Source: Poriferisodalis sp965203655
GTDB lineage: Bacteria; Actinomycetota; Acidimicrobiia; Acidimicrobiales; Poriferisodalaceae
NCBI RefSeq assembly: GCF_965203655.1
Contig: NZ_CBDBDD010000006.1
Span: 62,001-126,000, forward strand
Direction: 5' to 3'
DNA: 64,000 nt
Part shown: positions 28,584-37,442 of the stretch, piece by piece
How the letters are laid out: each line of letters opens with the position of its first letter
How positions within the stretch are numbered: the first letter of the stretch is position 1
Translations under genes and position numbers: made by a program
The notes under the pieces: generated by a model
Database searches by the model: none
What the model saw: only the letters and a program-made list of their open reading frames with translations
Told to the model about the DNA's origin: nothing

Positions 28584-29351
28584 TCAGACCATCGAGTAGC
28601 CGCCGTTGACCGAAACGGTCTGGCCGGTGATCCAGCTCGACAGCGGCGACGCCAGCAGCAGCACCATCGGTGGCACGTCGGCGGGCACGCCGACCCGGCG
28701 CAGCGGGTACATCTTGGCGATACGGGCCATGCGCTCGTCGTCGGCATTGCCCGTGTGGTGGGCGAACCTCTCAGAGCGCACCAGGCCCAGCGACACCGTG
28801 TTGGCGCGGATGCCGTTGCGACCGAACTCCTTGGCGACCGATTTCATCAGGCCCATCGTGGATGCCCGGGTCGCTGCGACACCCGCCAAGCGGCTCTCGC
28901 CCACCCGGCCTGAGTCGCCCATCAGCGACACGATCGAGCCTTCGACACCGGCATCGACCATGTGCCGCACTACCGCTTGAGTCATCCGCAGGGTGCCCAT
29001 CACGGTCACGTCCACCATTCGGGCCAGATCGTCTGGATCGGCGTCGACGAAGGGGCCGGTGTCGGTGTAGGCGGCGTTGTTGACGAGCACGTCGACCGTG
29101 CCGAACTCGCTGACCACCTCGCTGACAGTGCGGTCCACCTCCTCCTGTTGCGTGACGTCGCAACGGATCGCGAGCGCCGCCCGGCCTGATTCCTGCGCGG
29201 CCGCCGCTCCCTTCTCCGCCCCCTCGCTCGAAACGTTGTAGGCGAAGGCCACGTTCGCACCCTCGTCAGCGAATGCCGCAGCGATGGCCAACCCGAGTCC
29301 CTGGCCCGCTCCCGTCACGAGGACGTTCTTTCTTGCCAGTTGCAGATCCAT
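28584..29351 (-). CDS. SDR-family protein with altered catalytic motif
   Basis: A 255-residue short-chain dehydrogenase fold protein with NAD(P)-binding motif TGAGQGLG near the start, NNAAY after strand 4 and the C-terminal SWITGQTVSVNGG block. At the active site the usual YxxxK is replaced: where other SDRs read A-Y-S-A-S-K-A this one reads G-V-A-A-T-R-A, so both Tyr and Lys are missing by my alignment. It may bind cofactor without normal catalysis, or use a different mechanism. It lies 58 bp upstream of the CoxL-like gene on the same strand. Confidence 0.85.
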   Translation of the reverse strand: MDLQLARKNVLVTGAGQGLGLAIAAAFADEGANVAFAYNVSSEGAEKGAAAAQESGRAALAIRCDVTQQEEVDRTVSEVVSEFGTVDVLVNNAAYTDTGPFVDADPDDLARMVDVTVMGTLRMTQAVVRHMVDAGVEGSIVSLMGDSGRVGESRLAGVAATRASTMGLMKSVAKEFGRNGIRANTVSLGLVRSERFAHHTGNADDERMARIAKMYPLRRVGVPADVPPMVLLLASPLSSWITGQTVSVNGGYSMV

Positions 29352-29459
29352 CTCGCACTCCCCTCCGCGCCCCGGCGCCCGATGCGGACGGCGTCAGTCT
29401 GCCTTGAGCGGTAGCTGCGCGCCTGCAAAGTCGGTGCAGCGAAAGTCTGGGCTAGGGGT

Positions 29460-30149
29460 ATGGTGGCGACCGTGGGGTATGAGCCGACTGAACACCATCC
29501 GGCCTTCGAGGAGTACTCCGAGACGGTGTACGAGCTGGCGGAGGACGGGGTCGAGGTCATCCAGGCGCGCATCGCCGAACGGCTGGACGTCTCGCGGCCG
29601 GCGGTGTCGGAGATGATCCGCCGCATGCAACGTGAGGGCCTGGTGAGCGTCGATGACGACGCCCATATCAGCCTCACTGACGAGGGACAGGAGATCGCCA
29701 CCACCGTGGTGCGAAGGCACCGGCTGGCCGAGCGGTTTCTCACCGACATTCTCAAGCTCAACTGGGCAGTCGCCCATCACGAGGCCGGCCGCTGGGAGCA
29801 CGTCATCTCGCCCGTCGTGGAGCGGGCGATGATGGACGTGCTCGACGATCCCAACACGTGCCCTCACGGCAACCCGATTCCCGGCACCGACTATGTGGCC
29901 CCGCCAGATGCGAAGCCGCTCGCCGACGTCGGCACCAGCGGCGCCTTCACCGTGGAGCGCATTCCCGAAGAACTCGAATTCGAGCCGGGGCAACTGGAAT
30001 TCCTCGAGCACTCGGGGCTCATGCCGGGCCGCGCAGGCGAGGTCATTTCGGTTGCTCCCGACGGCACCGCCACCGTCCGGATGCCCGAGGGCACTGTCGG
30101 CGTGAGCGCATACACCGCCCAGCGAATTCTCGTCACCGCGGGCGACTGA
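29460..30149 (+). CDS. DtxR/MntR-family metal-dependent transcriptional regulator
   Basis: A 229-residue regulator: N-terminal winged helix with recognition helix SRPAVSEMIRRM (about residues 44-55), dimerisation/metal-binding domain (HHEAGRWEHV, then CPHGNPIPG), and a C-terminal SH3/FeoA-like domain (about 155-229). His and the W-E-H ligands are kept, but by eye the position of DtxR Met10 is Glu and that of Cys102 is Gly, so metal preference (Fe or Mn) is uncertain. It precedes bfd and bfr and probably regulates iron storage. Confidence 0.88.
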   Translation: MVATVGYEPTEHHPAFEEYSETVYELAEDGVEVIQARIAERLDVSRPAVSEMIRRMQREGLVSVDDDAHISLTDEGQEIATTVVRRHRLAERFLTDILKLNWAVAHHEAGRWEHVISPVVERAMMDVLDDPNTCPHGNPIPGTDYVAPPDAKPLADVGTSGAFTVERIPEELEFEPGQLEFLEHSGLMPGRAGEVISVAPDGTATVRMPEGTVGVSAYTAQRILVTAGD

Positions 30150-30165
30150 ACGACCCAGCGACATA

Positions 30166-30205
30166 CCGCGCTTGCGCGCGGTCACACTCCGCGCTTGCGC
30201 GCGGT
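30166..30205. repeat. Two identical 17-bp GC-rich direct repeats, each self-complementary
   Basis: CCGCGCTTGCGCGCGGT occurs at 30166-30182 and 30189-30205, a 23-bp period. Each copy can fold into a short hairpin. The pair lies between the DtxR-type gene and bfd. It could end the regulator transcript or bind a protein; there is no U-tract after either copy. Confidence 0.6.
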
Positions 30206-30207
30206 GC

Positions 30208-30223
30208 GTTAGCAGTGCCTAAC
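30208..30223. promoter_or_regulatory. Dyad resembling a metalloregulator box upstream of bfd
   Basis: GTTAG (30208-30212), six bases, then CTAAC (30219-30223). The right half, CTAACAT, resembles the half-site of the DtxR/IdeR consensus (CTAACCT), but the spacing differs from the canonical 19-bp box. Placed about 70 bp before bfd, downstream of a DtxR-type gene, it is a plausible operator. Confidence 0.4.
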
Positions 30224-30291
30224 ATGGGCCATAAGGAGTCGTGCACCACGGTGGTGCGCGCTTCAGCACTGCACCGAAGTTCCCGACATCC

Positions 30292-30522
30292 ATGATCGTC
30301 TGCCAATGTCTCGCGACGAATGAGGCCGCCATCCGGCAGCTTGCCGCGCACGGCGGCACAACAGTCCGCGACGTATCGATGGCGTGCGGGGCCGGGACCG
30401 ACTGCGGCAGCTGCGTCGCCATGATCCAAGCGGTGCTCGACCAGTGCGTGCTCGAGGCAATCGACCCCGAGCATCACCCTGTCCACTCGATCGCCTTCGA
30501 AGCGATCGCGGTGGGCGCATAA
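30292..30522 (+). CDS. bfd: Bacterioferritin-associated ferredoxin
   Basis: A 76-residue [2Fe-2S] protein with cysteines at 4, 6, 38 and 41, the exact pattern of Escherichia coli Bfd. Bfd docks on bacterioferritin and delivers electrons to release stored iron. ATG 30292 is preferred because it places the first Cys at residue 4; the in-frame codon at 30241 would add an uncharacteristic leader. An additional Cys32 is present. Bacterioferritin follows 10 bp downstream, making an operon. Confidence 0.92.
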   Translation: MIVCQCLATNEAAIRQLAAHGGTTVRDVSMACGAGTDCGSCVAMIQAVLDQCVLEAIDPEHHPVHSIAFEAIAVGA

Positions 30523-30532
30523 GCTGGAGTTC

Positions 30533-31006
30533 ATGCAGGGATCACCCGAGGTCATCGAGTTCTTGAACGAAGCGTTGACGGCCGAGCTGACGGCCATCAA
30601 CCAGTACTTCGCTGCCTCCAAGATCGCTGACAATTGGGGATATCACCGACTGGCCTCCAAGTATCACGAGGAGTCCGTCGAGGAGATGCGCGACGCCGAG
30701 AAGCTGATGGAGCGCATCCTGCTGCTCGATGCCCTGCCCAACATGCAGCGGCTGGGCACCGTGATGATCGGCGAGACCGTGCCGGAGCAGCTCGCGCTCG
30801 ACCGGCAGCTTGAGGAACACGCCATCGAGCGGTACCGCAGCGGTGTGCGCCTGTGCCTCGACCAGGGCGACGCCGGCACCCGCGAGCTGCTCGAGCACCT
30901 GCTGGTCGGCGAGGAAGAGCATCTCGACTGGATCGAGACCCAGCAGAGCCTCATCCAGGACATCGGCATCGAGCGCTACCTGCTGAGCCAGATCGGCGAC
31001 GACTAG
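30533..31006 (+). CDS. bfr: Bacterioferritin
   Basis: A 157-residue ferritin-like four-helix protein that stores iron as a 24-mer. Met52, the haem ligand, is present. Ferroxidase ligands Glu18, Glu51, Glu94, Glu127 and His130 are conserved in E. coli numbering, but His54 is replaced by Asp (E-M-R-D instead of E-M-K-H), which may alter the di-iron site. GGAG precedes the ATG. It forms an operon with bfd and is convergent with the DUF3179 gene. Confidence 0.93.
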   Translation: MQGSPEVIEFLNEALTAELTAINQYFAASKIADNWGYHRLASKYHEESVEEMRDAEKLMERILLLDALPNMQRLGTVMIGETVPEQLALDRQLEEHAIERYRSGVRLCLDQGDAGTRELLEHLLVGEEEHLDWIETQQSLIQDIGIERYLLSQIGDD

Positions 31007-31030
31007 CGCTCGACGCCGACGCTGGGTCTT

Positions 31031-32413
31031 CTACAGGCTGCCGATGTAGGAGATTCCGGGGTCGAAGGCGGCGGCTGCGAACCAGAACGTGTCGATGTGC
31101 TCGATGGGTGCGAGCTGCGCTCCGGCCAGCGGGCCGGCGAGGGCGCGGCCGAGCAATGACCATGTCGAACCCGTCTGATCGTCGACGAACGCTCCGGGCT
31201 CGACCGAGCTCGCAGCATCCGGCTTGCGAGCGAACGTGAGCTGCTGATCGTCCACCGTCGGGTCATAGACGGCCGTTGCGCCCACGTCCCGGCCGAAGGC
31301 CACTTGGGAGTTCTGGATCGGTGTTGCGGTGCCCGGCAGGTGGAACGCCACCACCCCGGTGCCGCCGACATCGACCGTCATGACGCCCTCGGACCGCAGC
31401 GTTTCGTGCACCACTGCGATGGCGTCCCCGGCGTGGCGGATGACGAGCACGCGGGTCTGCGGCGGCAGTCGATCGTCAGGCTCGCCGGCGAAGAGGAACG
31501 GGATGCCATCGGGCGCGTCGTAGTTCACGTACGGGTTGCTGCCGTAGGACCGCCCGAAGCCGGCGGGCCGACTCAAGACGAGCCCGTCGGGATGTTCGGC
31601 CTGGAAGGTCTCGAAGGCGACCGTCGCCATGGGGATCAGCTCGAGCTGGGTCCCGGTGAGCTCGCCGGCGATGGCTTGGCCGGTGTAGTGCGTCCACAGG
31701 CTCTCGGTCTGGCGGTCGTACATGACCAGCGCCGAGTTGTAGAGCTTGCCCGAGGTGCCGAAGTCGAAGATGCGGTCGCCGAGCCGGCGGTGGTACGCGA
31801 TGGCGGTGTTGCACAGCGGGCAAAAGGTGACCGTGACCGGCTCCCCGCCGATGGTGTCATTGACGATCTCGTGCCAGATCATGACCTGCGCCGGGTAGGC
31901 GCGGGCATCGCCATTGATCGTGAGCGTCACGACGGCCTCCTGAGGCTGCAGGTAGCCGACCTCGGAGGCACGTTCGAACTCGGGTGACTCGATCGGGGGG
32001 ATGCCGTCGGGCGGAGGTCCGCCGGAGATGATGTCCAGCGGCGAGACGAGCGGCTCCGGCAGCGACGGCGCCAAGATGCCGTCGCGCAGCGCAGAGACGG
32101 TGACCTCCGGTGGGTCGCCGGGGATCTGTTCGACCTGCAGTGGGATGATCGCCAGCGTTGTCACCGGAGCTGCCGTGGGTGCAGCGGTTGTCGCTGGCGC
32201 GGAGGTGCTCGTGGCGGTCGCCACGGTCGCCCCGGGGGCGGGTTCCGCCGTCGCCTCGGGGGCGGCCGCGACATCGCTGGATGACGTGTCTGAACATCCG
32301 AATGCGACACACGCGAGACCTGCGGCCACCGCGGTGGGAATCACGGCGCGGGCGGCCCGTCGAGATGGCAGCCACCTCAGCCGGAACGGATGCCGCTGCT
32401 GTGAAGCCATCAT
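31031..32413 (-). CDS. DUF3179-domain lipoprotein
   Basis: A 460-residue exported protein. A Tat/Sec-like basic n-region is followed by a hydrophobic stretch ending in a lipobox (CVAFGC, Cys40), then a Thr/Ala/Pro linker, then the DUF3179 domain (about 125-460) with its hallmark TFCPLCNTAIAY and YNSALVMYDRQTESLW. The two Cys of CPLC are conserved. Function of the family is unknown; members are common in Actinobacteria, archaea and marine bacteria. Starts at ATG 32413 (a second Met follows). Confidence 0.88.
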   Translation of the reverse strand: MMASQQRHPFRLRWLPSRRAARAVIPTAVAAGLACVAFGCSDTSSSDVAAAPEATAEPAPGATVATATSTSAPATTAAPTAAPVTTLAIIPLQVEQIPGDPPEVTVSALRDGILAPSLPEPLVSPLDIISGGPPPDGIPPIESPEFERASEVGYLQPQEAVVTLTINGDARAYPAQVMIWHEIVNDTIGGEPVTVTFCPLCNTAIAYHRRLGDRIFDFGTSGKLYNSALVMYDRQTESLWTHYTGQAIAGELTGTQLELIPMATVAFETFQAEHPDGLVLSRPAGFGRSYGSNPYVNYDAPDGIPFLFAGEPDDRLPPQTRVLVIRHAGDAIAVVHETLRSEGVMTVDVGGTGVVAFHLPGTATPIQNSQVAFGRDVGATAVYDPTVDDQQLTFARKPDAASSVEPGAFVDDQTGSTWSLLGRALAGPLAGAQLAPIEHIDTFWFAAAAFDPGISYIGSL

Positions 32414-32446
32414 GCGACGCTATCCCTATGCACCGCAGCGGGGCAT

Positions 32447-34315
32447 TCACCAGCCGATGCATCGACCTTCGGGTAGGTGCCACAGCGCCCACGATGCTGC
32501 AGGCTCGTCGACGAGATGCCGGGCGTTCGAGCAGCGCGCCGTCAGGTCGTCATGGGCGATGACCATCGCCGAGCACGGCCGGTCGCCGGTAGTGATGTCG
32601 ACGCGCTCGTGGGTGATGTCGGGCAGCTCCAGCCGGTAGAGCCACAGCGCATAGTCGGGCACCTCGGTGCGGTCGTGGGCGAGACAGGCCAGCCCGTCGT
32701 CCTCGACAGCGTCGGACACCGTCGCGGCTGCAGTGACCTGATCGCGTGCCACAGCGCCGACATCGGCGAGATGGCGGTGGTTCAACACGGTGGCCGTCGC
32801 CCCCAGCGCCAGCACTGTCGCCACGAGTACGCCCATGGCAACTGCGGGGGTGCTCGCCGCACGCACGCGGGCAGTGGCAGATGCTGCGTCTGATGTCGGC
32901 GGCGAGGCCGATGGGACCGTCTCGCCGTGGCCAGCCGGCGCACGCCCGCGCTGGGTCACCGCGGCGAGCAGGACTCCGAACAGTGTCACCACGAAAGCCG
33001 CGACGGCCACTGCACCCAAGCGCTCATCGAGCCAGCTCCACGCAGGGCTGAACGACAGAGTCATGATGCGGCGCGCCGCGGCGCCGTAGCCGCTTGCAGC
33101 ACCCACGACCACGACGCATGCGACAGCGGCCACGACCGCGCTCGCTCCGAGCAGTGCAGGTGCGTCGGGGCGGCTTCGTTGCCGGGTCGCGAGCCGTGCG
33201 AGCGCCGCGACGGCCAGCGGCACGGCCCACGGGTCGACATACCGCCCGTAGAGCATCGCATCAGGGCGTTCGCTGCCGGTCAGCGTCCAGCCGCCGAGCA
33301 TCACGGCTCCGGTCGCTCCGAATGAGAGGCACAGCAACGTGGCAGTCAGCGCGTCGGGGCGGGCCAGAGCAGTCCCCTGCTGCGGCTGCAGGGTCTGAGA
33401 CATCGAACTCGACGACCCGACGGGATCGCCGACGCGCCATCTGCGGACCAACCAGAGCGTCGCAGCGAGACCGGTGACCAAGCCGACGAGGCCGAGGCCG
33501 AGGGTTCCCCCGCCCAGCGCCAGGAGCTGGCCCGAGACGGTGGCGAAGGGCTCCGCTCCCCTGTCGAGCTGAGCTGCCTCGCTCAGCCGTTTGGTCGGCC
33601 AGGTGTCGGTGAGCGTCAGGGCTGCTGCCGTCGCAGCCCCGCCGACGAGCAGGCCGGCGGCGAGGGCCGACCATGCTCGGCGGCCGATCCGGCACAGCAG
33701 TGCTGTCAACACGACCGCAACGACCAGCACGATCATGCGGGCATGCAGTGCCACAGCCAGCGTGGCGATCAGGCCCGCACGTGCCCACGCTCGCCGGCTC
33801 GCTGCCGAGCCGTCAACCGCCACAGCGAAGCCCACTGCGAGCGCCACCGCGAGCACGACGAGGGTGAGCAGGGTCTCGGGCCAGGCGATGCGCGAAGCGC
33901 TCGACAGCGACGGGTGCACCGCCGCGAGAAGTCCCCCTGCCCCAGCCACCCACCATCGCTGCGATCCCACCAGGCCGAGCCGGGCTGCCACCACCACAGC
34001 AGCGGTTGCCGCCAGCGAGTTGACGACCAGAGCCAGGTAGTGCACTGCCTCGCCTTGGGTCTCCAGCAGTGAAACCTTCGAGACGGCTACCAGCGGCGCA
34101 ATCAGCAGCCCGTACCCCGGCTGGAACAGGACATCGCGGAGCGCGAGCCCATCGCCGCCGACCCATTGGGCGATGCCCAGGTAGGCCGGGATGTCGGGAA
34201 CCGCGACCGGTCCGCCGGCCGCGATCGCCGTGCGCAGGTGCACAGCGAGCACTGCGAAGAGCACAACGGCCCCGGTGAGGGCCCACACAAAAGTCCGCGG
34301 CGTGTCGCGCTGCAT
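32447..34315 (-). CDS. Polytopic membrane protein, possible GT-C glycosyltransferase-like
   Basis: About 622 residues from ATG 34315 (an in-frame ATG at 34381 is also possible). Roughly 10-12 membrane helices occupy the first 500 residues. An early external loop reads PDIPAYLGIAQWVGGDG, placed as in ArnT/PMT-type GT-C enzymes, where an Asp in the first loop is catalytic. The C-terminal 110 residues look extracytoplasmic. The family is not certain. It is divergent from the BVMO gene at 34398. Confidence 0.6.
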   Translation of the reverse strand: MQRDTPRTFVWALTGAVVLFAVLAVHLRTAIAAGGPVAVPDIPAYLGIAQWVGGDGLALRDVLFQPGYGLLIAPLVAVSKVSLLETQGEAVHYLALVVNSLAATAAVVVAARLGLVGSQRWWVAGAGGLLAAVHPSLSSASRIAWPETLLTLVVLAVALAVGFAVAVDGSAASRRAWARAGLIATLAVALHARMIVLVVAVVLTALLCRIGRRAWSALAAGLLVGGAATAAALTLTDTWPTKRLSEAAQLDRGAEPFATVSGQLLALGGGTLGLGLVGLVTGLAATLWLVRRWRVGDPVGSSSSMSQTLQPQQGTALARPDALTATLLCLSFGATGAVMLGGWTLTGSERPDAMLYGRYVDPWAVPLAVAALARLATRQRSRPDAPALLGASAVVAAVACVVVVGAASGYGAAARRIMTLSFSPAWSWLDERLGAVAVAAFVVTLFGVLLAAVTQRGRAPAGHGETVPSASPPTSDAASATARVRAASTPAVAMGVLVATVLALGATATVLNHRHLADVGAVARDQVTAAATVSDAVEDDGLACLAHDRTEVPDYALWLYRLELPDITHERVDITTGDRPCSAMVIAHDDLTARCSNARHLVDEPAASWALWHLPEGRCIGW

Positions 34316-34397
34316 GTCTCTGCGAAGGCTGTCACACCCCGGCGCGCCGGCGGACGCCTCCCCTAACATCGAATGGGGCATTCACGGAGGTCGCACC

Positions 34398-36317
34398 ATG
34401 TCAGAGGGCCAGGTGGCAACAGACGCGGGCGGGCGCCCGGCGATCAGCATCGATCCCGCGACGGGTCGCAAGATCTTCAACACCAAGGCGGCGAAGGCGT
34501 CCGAGAAGATCGCCGGCAAGGGCTACTCGGTCAATGCCGATGAGCAACTGAAGGAATTGCCCCCGCCCCCGCCGGGTGCCGTGTTCAACGCCGAAGAGCA
34601 GGCCAAGTACCGCGACTTCAAGGAAGCGCGCCGGGGCGCTGCCGACTACATGGCGATGGAGGGCGAGTTCAAGCGCTATCTCGACGACGTTTATTCCGAG
34701 CCGCCGATCGAGCGCGAGGCGCTCCACGACGAGTGCGATGTGCTGTGCATCGGCGCCGGGTTCGCGGGGCTGCTGCTGTGGCACAAGCTGAGCAGCGCCG
34801 GATTCACCGACGTGCGCTTCTGCGAGAAGGGCGGCGACGTCGGCGGCACCTGGTACTGGAACCGCTACCCGGGCATCGCCTGCGACGTGGAGTCGTACAG
34901 CTACCTGCCGCTGCTCGAAGAGATGAAGTACATCCCCACGATGAAGTTCGCCTCGGGCTTCGAGATTCTCGAGTACTGCCAGGCGATGGCCGACAAGTTC
35001 GGCTTCTACGACCACTGCCTGTTCCACACCACCGTCGACTCCACGGTGTGGGACGAGGAGACCGGACGCTGGACCGTCTACACCGACCGCGGCGATGCCA
35101 TGAAGGCTCGCTACGTGATCCTGGCCAACGGCATCCTCACCAGCCCCAAGCTGGCCCGCATCGACGGCATGGCCTCCTTCGCGGGCGAGTCGTTCCACAC
35201 GTCACGCTGGGACTACAACATCGACCTCGAAGGCAAGCGGGTGGGCATCATCGGCACCGGGGCCACGGCGGTGCAGGTCATCCCCGAGATCGCCAAGGTG
35301 GTCGGCGAGCTGTACGTGTTCCAGCGGACGCCATCGTCGATCGACGTGCGCGACCAGCGCGAGACCGACCCAGAGGAGATCGCCGAGTGGTCGAAGGAGC
35401 CCGGCTGGGCACGGGCCCGCCGCAAGCGCTTCTCCCGCATCTCATCGGGCCGCACCGCGATCAAGGCCAATGACGACTACCTCGCCGGCCGGGTCGACGA
35501 TTTCAAGGAGCGCAAGCAGCACGCTCGCAAGCTGTCGCCCGACGAGCTGGTGCAGAAGCAGCTCAACACCAACTTCCGGATCATGGAGCAGATCCGTGCC
35601 CGGGTGGACGCGATCGTGGAAGACCCTGCGACCGCCGAGGCGCTGAAGCCGTACTACCCCTACGGCTGCAAGCGGCCCACCTTCCACGACGAGTACCTGC
35701 CCACGTTCAACCTGCCCCACGTTCACTTGGTGGACACTGCCCCGATGGGCGTGCAGGAGATCAACGAGCGGGGCGTGGTGCACGAGGGCATCGAGTACCC
35801 GCTGGACGTGCTGATCTACGCCACCGGGTTCCAGTGGATGGCGACGTCGACGTTCAACATGATCTCGGGCCGTGAGGGCGTGACGCTGAGCGAGAAGTGG
35901 CAGACCGAGGGCACCCGGACTTTCCTGGGCCTGCACAGCCACGGCTTCCCGAACCTGTTCATCGTGTCGGGCCCGCAGGGCGGCGGCGGCAGCTTCAACT
36001 TCACCGACGCCATCGACACCCACGGCGACTACATCATCTGGATGCTCACCGAGATGCGCGACAAGGCGTGGAACGTGGTGGATATCACCGAAGACTCAGA
36101 GGTGAACTACGCCGAGCACTGCCGCGTGGCCGACATCACCACCGCGCCGCTGCGCGACTGCCTGTCGTATTACAACGGTCACGGCGACGCCGAGCCGGGC
36201 AGCTTGGCGTACTACGGCGGCGGCTACTGGCACAAGTGGCGGATCGCCGCCCAGGAATCGCTCGACCCGTACCTGTTCGAGTTCAAGCCGGACCAGGTGG
36301 CCCAGCCCGCCGGCTAG
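34398..36317 (+). CDS. FAD-dependent Baeyer-Villiger monooxygenase (long, PAMO/CHMO-like)
   Basis: A 639-residue class B flavoprotein. An N-terminal extension of about 110 residues precedes the FAD motif GAGFAG. The BVMO fingerprint is FAGESFHTSRWDY, followed by the NADPH motif GTGATA. GGAGG at 34386-34390 fixes ATG 34398 as start; the open frame runs further upstream only as antisense of the membrane protein gene. It is longer than and distinct from the BVMO at 3102. Likely oxidises a ketone or steroid-like compound to an ester or lactone; actual substrate unknown. Confidence 0.9.
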   Translation: MSEGQVATDAGGRPAISIDPATGRKIFNTKAAKASEKIAGKGYSVNADEQLKELPPPPPGAVFNAEEQAKYRDFKEARRGAADYMAMEGEFKRYLDDVYSEPPIEREALHDECDVLCIGAGFAGLLLWHKLSSAGFTDVRFCEKGGDVGGTWYWNRYPGIACDVESYSYLPLLEEMKYIPTMKFASGFEILEYCQAMADKFGFYDHCLFHTTVDSTVWDEETGRWTVYTDRGDAMKARYVILANGILTSPKLARIDGMASFAGESFHTSRWDYNIDLEGKRVGIIGTGATAVQVIPEIAKVVGELYVFQRTPSSIDVRDQRETDPEEIAEWSKEPGWARARRKRFSRISSGRTAIKANDDYLAGRVDDFKERKQHARKLSPDELVQKQLNTNFRIMEQIRARVDAIVEDPATAEALKPYYPYGCKRPTFHDEYLPTFNLPHVHLVDTAPMGVQEINERGVVHEGIEYPLDVLIYATGFQWMATSTFNMISGREGVTLSEKWQTEGTRTFLGLHSHGFPNLFIVSGPQGGGGSFNFTDAIDTHGDYIIWMLTEMRDKAWNVVDITEDSEVNYAEHCRVADITTAPLRDCLSYYNGHGDAEPGSLAYYGGGYWHKWRIAAQESLDPYLFEFKPDQVAQPAG

Positions 36318-36417
36318 CCCAGCGCCGGGGATGCGCTTGGCAGCCCGAGGGTCGACGATCTGTCGACCACCGGTTGCTCGACGATCAGTCAGATGCGCGG
36401 CCAGCCCGCGGATCGGA

Positions 36418-37344
36418 TCAGGCGTCGCGTGCCTCGGTGCCAGCTGTGGACGATCCATCAGCCTCTCCGAGAATCACTGCGATCTCCTTCCAGAATTCGG
36501 CTCTCGCGAGCCACTTCTCGGATTCGGTGAGGCGTCGGCTCAACCCTTCGGCCGCGACTCGCAGCATCCAGCCGTCCGTCCGCTGCGGGAGTCGTCGATT
36601 CGCAACGGCACGCCGCTCCTCGGTTTCGAGATAGGCACGTTCGTCAGCATCGGACTGCGACCAATACTCATGCGCGACCTGCCTCGCAGCGCCCCGAACA
36701 ATCTCATCGCCATCTGGTGTTGACTCGGCGTCACTGTCGCCGTCATGTACTTCCGACTGCTGATGAGCGCCAGACCGATCCGCTGAGGGCGGCTGCGAGG
36801 ATTCGACGCTTCGCTTGCGATGCATGAGCGGCTCAAGCTGCTCGCGCTGAAAAATGTAGACGGCATCCGCGGCGTGGCGAAGCGCGTCTGATTGGTTGCT
36901 CCGGTTGGGTTCGATTCCAATCAGGCTGATTCTCACGCCGAAGTCCTTCGCCGCGTTCACGCCTTCCAACAGGTCCTCATCGCCGGCTACCAAGAAGATG
37001 TCGCTGACTCGGCCGGACTGCGACAGCGTGAACAGATCTCGGTAGATGAGGGAGTCAACGCCCTTCTGCAGTCCGGCATTCGACAAGCGGCCAAGGCGAA
37101 GCTGAACTGCACGCAGGCTCGCAATGTGGTCATGCTCGGGGGTCGGCATCCGATTGGGAGCGGCGTCGTACCAGTACATCCGCAACATTGAGACGCCAGT
37201 CGTCTCGCGTCCAAAGGACTCAAGATGGTCACGTAGCGCACCGTGATTCAGCAACAGTTCGTGACGGGCTTTCGTGCCATGGACGAGTGTTCCTGCAGAC
37301 GCGTACACGTAGCCCGCGTCAACCAAGATCAGAAAGGAGTCCAT
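36418..37344 (-). CDS. NYN-domain (PIN-like) ribonuclease
   Basis: A 308-residue protein. The N-terminal NYN domain (residues 1-155) keeps the acidic active-site pattern: Asp9 in LVDAGYVY, the KGVD motif at 94-97, Asp103, and GDED at 121-124. NYN enzymes are metal-dependent RNases of the PIN-like superfamily. A disordered charged linker (about 175-215) leads to a C-terminal helical region rich in Glu/Arg with no family I recognise. GGAGG lies four bases before the ATG. The 5' leader carries repeat-hairpin structures and a terminator-like stem (see the ncRNA entry), which suggests RNA-based control. Confidence 0.85.
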   Translation of the reverse strand: MDSFLILVDAGYVYASAGTLVHGTKARHELLLNHGALRDHLESFGRETTGVSMLRMYWYDAAPNRMPTPEHDHIASLRAVQLRLGRLSNAGLQKGVDSLIYRDLFTLSQSGRVSDIFLVAGDEDLLEGVNAAKDFGVRISLIGIEPNRSNQSDALRHAADAVYIFQREQLEPLMHRKRSVESSQPPSADRSGAHQQSEVHDGDSDAESTPDGDEIVRGAARQVAHEYWSQSDADERAYLETEERRAVANRRLPQRTDGWMLRVAAEGLSRRLTESEKWLARAEFWKEIAVILGEADGSSTAGTEARDA

Positions 37345-37362
37345 CGATCCTCCGAACGCAAA

Positions 37363-37387
37363 AGCGGGAGCCTTTTCGGCTCCCGCT
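37363..37387 (-). terminator. Terminator-like hairpin immediately upstream of the NYN gene
   Basis: A perfect 10-bp stem, AGCGGGAGCC with GGCTCCCGCT, around a 5-nt loop. Read on the minus strand it is followed by a short run TTTT and then the NYN ribosome binding site at 37349-37353. The short U-run suggests partial termination or attenuation rather than a full stop. Confidence 0.65.
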
Positions 37388-37390
37388 CAG

Positions 37391-37420
37391 CACCTCATCA
37401 GAAGCGCCAGTTCTATGCGC
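37391..37420 (-). repeat. Leader repeat, NYN-proximal copy
   Basis: A 30-bp copy of the repeat, matching 37443-37472 at 26 of 30 positions. Period between copies is 52 bp. The separating segment contains the 37419-37438 hairpin. Confidence 0.8.
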
Positions 37421-37442
37421 CGGGCCCTGAGACCCGGCCAGA

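Noticed and set aside
37363..37400. Hammerhead ribozyme (CTGATGAG followed by GAAA on the minus strand)
   Set aside because: The GAAA is the loop of a perfect terminator-like stem, and no proper stem II or stem I/III partners can be drawn.
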